Below are positions 15,027 through 19,696 of a stretch of DNA of 19,696 nt, piece by piece. Under the pieces are notes generated by a model that did not search any database, was not told the origin of the DNA, and was given only the letters and a program-made list of their open reading frames with translations. The stretch lies in contig CAVSIB010000043.1 in the NCBI GenBank assembly GCA_963727835.1, forward strand, positions 1 to 19,696, given 5' to 3'. Position numbers and translations under genes: made by a program. How positions within the stretch are numbered: position 1 is the first letter of the stretch; the number at the start of each line of letters is the position of its first letter. The DNA is from G026625185 sp963727835. Lineage in GTDB: Bacteria > Desulfobacterota > WTBG01 > JAGOGO01.

Positions 15027-15681
15027 TTTTACTGTAGCCGCGGATACCGCCACGTTTGGTCAAGCCGGGACAAGACATGGTTCGACCCCGACCGGCGGTT
15101 CAACCAACTTTCTCCCTTGGAATCTATCCATGGAACAGGCAATGTGGCAGTCTTGCTCCAACGAGCAGTGGAGCGCGGCTAAGATGGAACGCCTGGGTCT
15201 CATCACCAAAGCACTCCCCATCAAAAAGAACGCAAAGGGTGAGTGGGTTCGAGATCCCCGGGTCATTACTGATAAATTTACTGAAAATGGCGAGATTGTT
15301 TACGGAGAATTGAAAAAAGGCGCCGAATTTAAAAAAGCCCAGGAAGAACTGAAGAACCTTAAGACAGATTGGACATTACTCGATGACTGTGTCAATCAAA
15401 TGGTGTGGACATTAGCTCATACTACCTACCTCTGCCTCATGGCCACCATTGAAAGCGTTCGGATGCGCAAGAAATTCTTCTGGGATTTGGAAAAGCAGTC
15501 CCAGCTCTACTGGCTCGGAGCAAACATGAATGCCGAAGCATTCCTTGGTTTCAACGCGTTCAACACCCAAAAAATAACCGGCGAAAGAGAAATGGATTAC
15601 TTTGAATATCGCCGTCAATTGGCAAATCTTACCCCCTATCCTGATTTAGTTGATAAAGTAATTCCTAAGCCCAAAAAATAA
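15025..15681 (+). CDS. oah: 6-oxocyclohex-1-ene-1-carbonyl-CoA hydrolase, C-terminal fragment
   Basis: This is the remainder of Oah in the next frame, reading DFTVAADTATFGQAGTRHGS from 15025, then GGSTNFLPWNLSMEQAMWQS, MERLGLITKALPIKKNAKG, VITDKFTENGEIVYGELKKG and GANMNAEAFLGFNAFNTQK. All are hallmarks of Oah rather than of generic enoyl-CoA hydratases. With the extra T removed the whole gene encodes 377 residues, the normal size. The TTG at 14992 that opens this frame earlier is not a real start. A strong terminator begins five bases after the stop codon, so oah is probably monocistronic. Confidence 0.95.
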   Translation, partial: DFTVAADTATFGQAGTRHGSTPTGGSTNFLPWNLSMEQAMWQSCSNEQWSAAKMERLGLITKALPIKKNAKGEWVRDPRVITDKFTENGEIVYGELKKGAEFKKAQEELKNLKTDWTLLDDCVNQMVWTLAHTTYLCLMATIESVRMRKKFFWDLEKQSQLYWLGANMNAEAFLGFNAFNTQKITGEREMDYFEYRRQLANLTPYPDLVDKVIPKPKK

Positions 15682-15686
15682 AAAAA

Positions 15687-15719
15687 GAAACCGGGGGAAT
15701 GAATCATTCCCCCGGTTTC
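15687..15719 (+). terminator. Rho-independent terminator of oah
   Basis: The arms GAAACCGGGGGAATGA and TCATTCCCCCGGTTTC form a perfect, GC-rich inverted repeat with a one-base centre (in practice a shorter stem with a small loop). It is followed by TTTCTTT and preceded by an A-run, so it could act in both directions. Confidence 0.9.
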
Positions 15720-15751
15720 TTTCGCACATTCCAAATTTCACATCTTGTCTT

Positions 15752-15790
15752 AAAAAAGACAGGAGATGCTTAATTTTGCTGTCTTTTTTT
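15752..15790 (-). terminator. Bidirectional terminator-like hairpin, probably for the flavodoxin-like gene
   Basis: AAAAAAGACAG (15752-15762) pairs with CTGTCTTTTTT (15779-15789), giving a U-tract on either strand. On the minus strand it lies 15 nt past the stop of the flavodoxin-like gene. On the plus strand it would back up the oah terminator. Confidence 0.7.
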
Positions 15791-15804
15791 GGATGTTAAC
15801 CTCC

Positions 15805-16278
15805 TTACAACACCCTTTCGACCCAATGCCTTATTGCACCTAAATTCCCTTTTTTTATTTCACTCCTTTTCACCAACAGCACTCCTTTAACTTCCCTGCA
15901 TAATTTCTTGATTTTTTCTTTATAAGCTTCAGCATACCGTTTCTCATCAAACCCTCCATAGGTAATAACTAAATAGACGGTTTTTTCGTTTAAATTTACC
16001 TGTCTTAAGAATGCGGTTACTGGGGGACAGTTTATGGTCCATTTGGGAAAGCAAATAAAAACTAAATCTGAAGTAACCTCTTCACACATAATCTTAACAC
16101 CACAACGGGGGATAAAGGACAAAACAAGCCAAAAAAGATAAGAATAATTTTTTTTTGATTTGATTTCAATGAGCTTTACTTCTAAATCCTTTTCAAGCAG
16201 CTGGGAAATTTCCTCACCCACCACCATAGTACTGCCTGTTCGAGAAAAAAAAACGATATCAGCGTTCTTTATATTCAT
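15805..16278 (-). CDS. Flavodoxin-like protein
   Basis: This 157-residue protein has a flavodoxin fold. The N-terminal strand and FMN phosphate loop are seen in DIVFFSRTGSTMVVGEEIS (residues 8-26, with SRTGST as the loop). The next parts are LVFICFPKWTINCPPVTAFL (about 72-91), a loop likely to stack on the flavin, and KTVYLVITYGGFDEKRYAEA. It ends with an amphipathic helix. It would bind FMN and act in electron transfer or as an FMN-dependent reductase partner in the cytoplasm. A hydrophobic stretch YLFWLVLSFIP (about 47-57) sits in the middle of the fold and is not a convincing membrane segment. The ATG at 16278 has no strong ribosome site. It converges on oah and seems to be a single-gene unit. 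Its redox partner is unknown. Confidence 0.75.
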   Translation of the reverse strand: MNIKNADIVFFSRTGSTMVVGEEISQLLEKDLEVKLIEIKSKKNYSYLFWLVLSFIPRCGVKIMCEEVTSDLVFICFPKWTINCPPVTAFLRQVNLNEKTVYLVITYGGFDEKRYAEAYKEKIKKLCREVKGVLLVKRSEIKKGNLGAIRHWVERVL

Positions 16279-16365
16279 TTAATTTTTTCTTTAAATAGGG
16301 GCACTGAAATTTATTCTTTTAAAATATTTGGTTATACCAATGAGAAAAATTAGCAAAAAATGAAC

Positions 16366-16544
16366 TACCCCGCCGCAAGCAGCGGGGTATCAAAGAATTT
16401 AAATTCTGTCATTCCGCACTTGATGCGGAATCCAGAAAGTAAGGCAAAGCGACTAAGCACTTTTTTATTAGCCCCTGATGCCCACCCTCTGGATTCCCAC
16501 TTTCGTGGGAATGACGTGTGATAACCCTGTAGAAAGCTACAGGG
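16366..16544. repeat. REP-like cassette of four hairpins in mirror order
   Basis: Four hairpins stand in symmetrical order. Hairpin A (16366-16389) has arms TACCCCGC/GCGGGGTA. Hairpin B (16411-16431) has ATTCCGCA/TGCGGAAT with loop CTTGA. Hairpin B' (16493-16512) has ATTCCCAC/GTGGGAAT with loop TTTC. Hairpin C (16525-16544) has CCCTGTAG/CTACAGGG. B and B' are flanked by GTC...CCAG and CTGG...GAC in opposite orientation, as in a BIME-type pair. Such GTCATTCC...GGAATCCAG units are widespread REP-like intergenic repeats. An open frame across it (containing SFPRKWESR) is a translated repeat, not a gene. The 87 bp before it (16279-16365) hold the flavodoxin leader, with a small TTGGT/ACCAA palindrome at 16328-16340. 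Confidence 0.8.
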
Positions 16545-16765
16545 AATAATCAAGTTGAAGAAGAATTATCAAAGCCCTGGTTTAAGCGCAATATGATTGG
16601 CTGCAAATCCTGGGAATCAAGTTTCACCTGAGACAGTTAAATATCCCAGGTCTCCGGATCTGTTCGGATTGGGCCAGCTTTACCGGGAACATGGACCCGG
16701 ACTTTAAAGACCGGCACCTGACATCGGGAGAGGTTGATCAGTGGTTTAGCGGTAATGACCTTATT
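16545..16765. other. Intergenic stretch without assignable feature
   Basis: These 221 bp follow the REP cassette and precede (in coordinate order) the 3' end of the OB-fold gene. The stretch is richer in GC around 16640-16740 than the surrounding gaps, which may mean a decayed coding remnant, but no frame gives a protein I recognise. A plus-strand frame starting at 16691 runs antisense through the OB-fold gene and is rejected. Confidence 0.4.
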
Positions 16766-17164
16766 TTATTTTCTCCGCACTTCCACACCCGATGCGTCTA
16801 TCGCGTTGTAGAGGTTATAATTCGGATTTACCTGTTTAATCTTCTGGAACGTTCCCGTTATCCTCACTTTATCACCTTCTTTTATGGGGAGAGTGCCATA
16901 GCTATAGACGGGAAGCGGACTATTCTGCGAATCTGTCACTCTAAAGGTGGTATAACCAAAGCCCTGTTTGTTGGTCGAGAATTTGGGGTTTACTACCCTG
17001 CCTTCAACACAGACCATCTTCCCCGCATACTTATTCTGGTTTTGGAGTATTTCGGTAGGGGTGGTTTTTATCGGCTGAGCTTTTACTATTCCCGGAATAA
17101 ATAAAAGGCAAAGCAGGGCGAAGGTAAAAAGTAAAGAGCATATCGTGACCTTGTTCTTTTTCAT
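16766..17164 (-). CDS. Exported OB-fold-like protein
   Basis: This is a 132-residue exported protein. The N-terminus is a classical signal peptide: KKNK, a hydrophobic core ending FIPGIV, and a likely cleavage after VKA at residue 29. The mature part reads as a small beta-barrel of OB-fold type. It has KYAGKMVCVEGRVVN, then YTTFRVTDSQNSPLPVYSYG and KEGDKVRITGTFQKI, the strand order of periplasmic or lipoprotein OB-folds (tRNA_anti-like/BOF-like). A near-perfect AAGGAGG (17171-17177) sits six bases before the ATG at 17164. It is the last of three exported-protein genes on this strand, separated from the previous one by 174 bp in which I see no clear hairpin. The function is unknown; binding of a small ligand or nucleic acid is possible for the fold but unproven. 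Confidence 0.75.
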   Translation of the reverse strand: MKKNKVTICSLLFTFALLCLLFIPGIVKAQPIKTTPTEILQNQNKYAGKMVCVEGRVVNPKFSTNKQGFGYTTFRVTDSQNSPLPVYSYGTLPIKEGDKVRITGTFQKIKQVNPNYNLYNAIDASGVEVRRK

Positions 17165-17338
17165 TTCTTTCCTCCTTAAAAGTTATTGGTTTGTATTCTT
17201 CATGACCGCATGTAACAATGGAAAACTCTTTTTTAGGGGCTCCACAGAGACTATTTTGTCCGGCATAAGGCTCCGTTGTTAAGAATTTTTATAATTTTAT
17301 GACCCCTTCCCCCCTCCTGTACCCCTCTCTGAATTAAA

Positions 17339-17863
17339 TTAGTCATCACTTGGAGGCGACTTTGCGATCTTGTCATTAATAGTAAGATAGCGGATTTTCT
17401 TGCCACCCGATTTAAAAATCAGTATTTGTCCCAGGGGTTTTATCTCGTGTACAAACTGAGGAGCATAATTCTTGAGGGGTGTAAATTCAGATATACTTTT
17501 GAACATTCCTGTTACTGGGTCTTTCGTCCTAAGAAGGTTTCCTTTTCCATCGTAAACATTCACCCGCCAGCAATTGCAACCCGTAGGGCATTTTATATAA
17601 GTGCGATCACCCAGTTGAAGAACGCAAGCGTGTTTTCCCCCTAAGTCACAATAGTGGACTGATCCCAAAAATTCTGATGCGATAGGTGCCCCACTCGGAT
17701 AATTTGTTTGCAGAGGTTTTCCCCCAGTAGGTTGAGCACCGGGGAATTGCACACTAATAAAATTCAATTTTTCATCAAAGGATACAGTAAATTCATACGC
17801 CGTTGCGGTCATAGCCCCGACTACAAGCAAAACGAGTGTAAGTCCGATAAGTTTGCCAATCAT
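17339..17863 (-). CDS. Exported cysteine-rich protein of unknown function
   Basis: This 174-residue exported protein is not one I recognise. The signal peptide MIGKLIGLTLVLLVVGAM ends with a likely cleavage site at ATA-YE (after residue 22). The mature part has five cysteines spaced C-x7-C-x11-C-x3-C-x-C, the last three in KCPTGCNCWRV, which could form disulfides or a metal site. There is no CxxCH haem motif. Around this are beta-rich segments such as YEFTVSFDEKLNFISVQFPG and WRVNVYDGKGNLLRT. I chose the ATG at 17863, with GGAGAG 6-9 bases upstream, over the in-frame TTG at 17899. The longer form would put 12 polar residues before the signal peptide. It lies 168 bp from the DUF922 gene on the same strand. 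Confidence 0.7.
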   Translation of the reverse strand: MIGKLIGLTLVLLVVGAMTATAYEFTVSFDEKLNFISVQFPGAQPTGGKPLQTNYPSGAPIASEFLGSVHYCDLGGKHACVLQLGDRTYIKCPTGCNCWRVNVYDGKGNLLRTKDPVTGMFKSISEFTPLKNYAPQFVHEIKPLGQILIFKSGGKKIRYLTINDKIAKSPPSDD

Positions 17864-18031
17864 CGCCCTCTCTCCTTGTTCTTCTTGGTTTATATTCAAA
17901 ACACTTTCTCATAAATAAATTTTCCCCCAGGAACAGATAATTTTCAAGAGTTAACGTGTTCCTTTTTGGATCTTTGGGGCCTAGTCAGTTTTACCGTCCG
18001 CCGTGAGACTCGGGAGGACGCCCCCGATATG

Positions 18032-18595
18032 TTAAAAAGTAGCGCCCTGGTTTTGCCCGTGTTTGGAAACCTGGTCGTACTCGACTTCTTTTTTTCTATA
18101 AACTGCAAGCACCTGTTCTCCTGCTATTTTCACGTAACCATCAAGGATGTGAGCGTTTTTATTCGGTTTCACCGCAATCACCGCCTGATCGACCGCGCGG
18201 GCCGCCTCCATGGCGATCGCTCCGTGCCCCTTTTCATGGATTACTATCGCTTTAACCAGCGTGGCCCACTTTTGCCGCAATTCTGGCGACCCTTGCGCCT
18301 CATCAGTCCACCTTGGGTAACGGTAAGTAATGATAAGATTTGTGTTAGACTTAGTCACCACAAATCCCTGAGGCGTCTGCACCCTGTCAGGCATCCATGA
18401 AATACGCCAGTTGGTAAAAGCGAACCCGTCGCTATGGCCGCTCTTATGATGCATTTCACTGCGAAGCTGTTCTACGGTAATGCCATGAATGTCGTAATAC
18501 GTGTTGGTCTCAGTGATATCGGGCTCAGCAAATGAAGTTGTGCTGAAAATAAAAAACAAGATTAAAAAAGAAAAAAACGTTTTTTCATTTCGCAA
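18032..18595 (-). CDS. Exported DUF922-family putative zinc peptidase
   Basis: This is a roughly 187-residue exported protein of the DUF922 type, predicted secreted metallopeptidases. A signal peptide (hydrophobic run FFSFLILFFIFSTTS, cleavage near SFA-EP) is followed by the family layout. This is YYDIHGITVEQLRSEM, then FAFTNWRISW, NLIITYRYPRWTDEA, LRQKWATLVKAIVIHEKGHG with the HExxH-like HEKGH at 120-124, and AMEAARAVDQAVIAV. The frame as written can only start at TTG (18595), which lies too close to the GAAGG ribosome site. An ATG at 18588 is well spaced from it and would give MKKR, but it joins the frame only if the T7 run (18571-18577 on the plus strand) had one more T. I suspect a homopolymer miscall there. 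The peptidase role is family-level prediction. Confidence 0.8.
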   Translation of the reverse strand: MRNEKTFFSFLILFFIFSTTSFAEPDITETNTYYDIHGITVEQLRSEMHHKSGHSDGFAFTNWRISWMPDRVQTPQGFVVTKSNTNLIITYRYPRWTDEAQGSPELRQKWATLVKAIVIHEKGHGAIAMEAARAVDQAVIAVKPNKNAHILDGYVKIAGEQVLAVYRKKEVEYDQVSKHGQNQGATF

Positions 18596-19000
18596 ACCTT
18601 CTTTTTCTCGAAATTCGGGAACGCAAAGAGCAGAGGGTTTTCATTTGGGGGTACCCAATGTTTCCGACTGGTTGCAAATCTTTTCTTTTTAGCTGCCACC
18701 TGGCGCTAGCCGCGTCATTCATCAAAATACCCCGTTGGGGCACAGGCCCCCTTCGGCTGGAATGCTTTTTTTGTGTAAGCCTCCAGATAAAACTTGCAGA
18801 TCGAACCAAAGGGTGGTTAAACCCTACAAACAAAAAGGCCTATCACCTTTTTGTTTGGCAATCCGACCTTTTTTTACCCTCATTACTCATTGAAATCCCT
18901 TCCTCAGTGACACCCACTTTTTTGAACTGCGATTATTGGGTTTTGGGCTTTGATAATTTCTTTTCTTTTAACCCGTGGGGGGGGGGTAAAGTCAATAAAT
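18596..19000. other. Non-coding gap with GC-rich hairpins upstream of the DUF922 gene
   Basis: No gene is supported here. On the minus strand this is the leader side of the DUF922 gene. It holds CCCC-GTT-GGGG (18730-18740) and GGGGC-ACAG-GCCCC (18737-18750), which share the same GGGG and cannot form together. Near 18837-18856 there is a further strong hairpin, listed separately. A G10 run lies at 18977-18986. A minus-strand frame of 82 codons over 18585-18833 has no ribosome site and no recognisable domain. I could not match the region to any riboswitch class I know. Confidence 0.4.
18828..18856. repeat. Perfect 11-bp hairpin in the intergenic gap
   Basis: AAACAAAAAGG (18828-18838) pairs exactly with CCTTTTTGTTT (18846-18856) around the loop CCTATCA. 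T-runs follow only 13 bases later on the plus strand and there is no gene ending nearby, so I do not call it a terminator. It could be part of a leader RNA or a small palindromic repeat. Confidence 0.5.
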
Positions 19001-19070
19001 TACCCCGCCGCAAGCAGCGGGGTATTCAGAGCAAAACCCAACTATTTCCTTCGCGGCAAGTCGCGGGGTA
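19001..19070. repeat. Two REP-like palindromes, one identical to hairpin A at 16366
   Basis: The palindrome at 19001-19024 is identical over all 24 bases to the one at 16366-16389 (arms TACCCCGC/GCGGGGTA, inner GC-AA-GC). A diverged relative at 19046-19070 keeps CGCGGGGTA on the right but has CCTTCGCG on the left, pairing through two G-T wobbles. The rest of the gap to 19287 shows nothing further that I can assign. Confidence 0.75.
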
Positions 19071-19287
19071 TTTACCCGGAAAGAATAAAAATTTTTAAAA
19101 ACCAGAAGTTGTTATTGTTTTCTCTATGTTTGTCATAAGCAACTTTCCTTTACAATTTTGGGATCATATCAACTACTTTTCCAATCATCTTAAAAACTAC
19201 CCGGGCTCCCTTTTGATTACCGCTTCCAGGTAAATTTCATTTAATGAAATTATACAGGGGTCGATTGCATATTCATAGATTTTTTAA

Positions 19288-19313
19288 AAAGACGAATGAA
19301 GAGCCTCGTCTTT
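19288..19313 (-). terminator. Rho-independent terminator of the helicase gene
   Basis: On the minus strand AAAGACGA and TCGTCTTT form an 8-bp stem with a 10-nt loop, followed directly by TTTTT. It lies about 70 nt past the helicase stop codon. Confidence 0.7.
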
Positions 19314-19384
19314 GGTTCGTGGATTTCTAAGGTTGTTCTACGTATAGATTTTGGCTAAAAAACCAATAATATTAATATAGACTT

Positions 19385-19696
19385 TTATGAGTAATAAACT
19401 ACTGGCTCTCGGAGAATAAAAGGGAGCGTTTGAGAGGCTTTTTTTGCTAACGTAGGGTGGGTCGTTTCCAGGTTTATGACCTGCCGAAGGTGGTCAGCAG
19501 TCCTTAAGATCAGCATCACCAAATCACCTTCCTCAATCGGGATGAATTCCAAAAGATCATCCCAGGAATAGCCTTTTGCCCAGATAAATAAGGCGATCGC
19601 AGGCCAAAGCTGCAAGGGCGGCGACGCAAAGCCTTGACTGAGTTCCATTTCCCGGAGGTGCTCGAGTTTAAGAATCATGGCAATAAAGGCTTTTTC
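19385..19696 (-). CDS. DEAD/DEAH-box helicase of Ski2-like type, C-terminal end (partial)
   Basis: The frame is open to the window edge, so this is only the last 103 residues of a larger protein, with its start outside. The segment matches the DSHCT-type C-terminal helical domain of Ski2-like/LHR-like superfamily 2 helicases: LQLWPAIALFIWAKGYSWDD, then IPIEEGDLVMLILRTADHLR, and LAKKASQTLPFILREPVVY at the end. The conserved GDLV-x-LILRTADHLRQ helix normally sits about 70 residues before the end of these proteins, as here. The helicase core motifs are not in the window, so activity cannot be judged. The ATG at 19678 is internal. It ends before a good terminator at 19288-19313. Confidence 0.8.
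   Translation of the reverse strand, partial: EKAFIAMILKLEHLREMELSQGFASPPLQLWPAIALFIWAKGYSWDDLLEFIPIEEGDLVMLILRTADHLRQVINLETTHPTLAKKASQTLPFILREPVVYYS

Noticed and set aside
16365..16553. Minus-strand open frame of 62 codons
   Set aside because: It is the translation of the REP cassette and contains the well-known repeat peptide SFPRKWESR.
16691..17104. Plus-strand open frame of 137 codons
   Set aside because: Antisense to the OB-fold gene, which has a signal peptide and a strong ribosome site.
18585..18833. Minus-strand open frame of 82 codons upstream of the DUF922 gene
   Set aside because: No ribosome site or domain, low-complexity composition, and it overlaps the start of the DUF922 gene.
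18950..19138. Plus-strand open frame over the second pair of palindromes
   Set aside because: It is a translation of REP sequence and a G-run, with no protein-like features.
1..19696. CRISPR array, tRNA, rRNA, transposase or phage genes
   Set aside because: I saw no regularly spaced direct repeats, no tRNA-like T-loop and cloverleaf arrangement, and no protein with a transposase, integrase or phage signature.

Overview
The window looks like a piece of chromosome from a strictly anaerobic, aromatic-degrading bacterium, most plausibly a deltaproteobacterium (Desulfobacterota, Syntrophus-like or a sulfate reducer). The main evidence is an unmistakable 6-oxocyclohex-1-ene-1-carbonyl-CoA hydrolase (oah/bamA), a marker of the anaerobic benzoyl-CoA pathway. 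A tungsten/ferredoxin-type aldehyde oxidoreductase (AOR), a flavodoxin-like protein and a three-subunit RecBCD agree with it. Base composition is moderately AT-rich, and the longer intergenic gaps carry REP-like palindromes. The taxonomic statement is inference.

Layout. (1) 2-1773, minus strand: two HD-domain nucleotide hydrolases, a YfbR/HDDC2-type 5'-deoxynucleotidase followed by a dGTPase-like triphosphohydrolase broken by three indels. (2) 1997-5067, plus strand: an unrecognised 352-residue protein behind a good sigma70-type promoter, then an intact AOR-family enzyme. (3) 5364-14201, plus strand: a recC-recB-recD operon with its own TTGAAG/TATAAT promoter. recD is intact, recC has one frameshift and recB at least four. 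(4) 14202-15719, plus strand: oah with two candidate promoters, a 15-bp palindromic operator candidate between them, a strong Shine-Dalgarno site, one frameshift and a strong terminator. (5) 15752-16278, minus strand: a flavodoxin-like protein converging on oah. (6) 16366-16544: a symmetrical four-hairpin REP cassette. (7) 16766-18595, minus strand: three small exported proteins (an OB-fold-like protein, a Cys-rich protein and a DUF922 putative zinc peptidase), followed by a large non-coding gap and two more REP palindromes. (8) 19385-19696, minus strand: the C-terminal end of a DSHCT/Ski2-like helicase with a terminator, running off the window edge.

How the genes work together. The two HD enzymes would both act on the deoxynucleotide pool. 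RecBCD is a complete double-strand-break resection and recombination machine in one operon. Oah hydrolyses the ring of the dearomatised benzoyl-CoA intermediate, but no other benzoyl-CoA pathway gene is here, so its partners must lie elsewhere. The AOR could feed electrons to ferredoxin, but its substrate cannot be read from the sequence. The exported trio has no assigned role.

The most important caution is that about ten single-base indels break otherwise well-conserved genes. Each broken gene can be read through with all key motifs kept, and several indels lie in homopolymers. Sequencing or assembly error is therefore likelier than true gene decay. I found no CRISPR array, tRNA, rRNA, transposase or prophage genes, and no convincing undescribed multi-gene system. 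The best candidates for something new are the orphan protein at 1997-3055, the exported trio between matching REP palindromes, and the GC-rich region upstream of the DUF922 gene.
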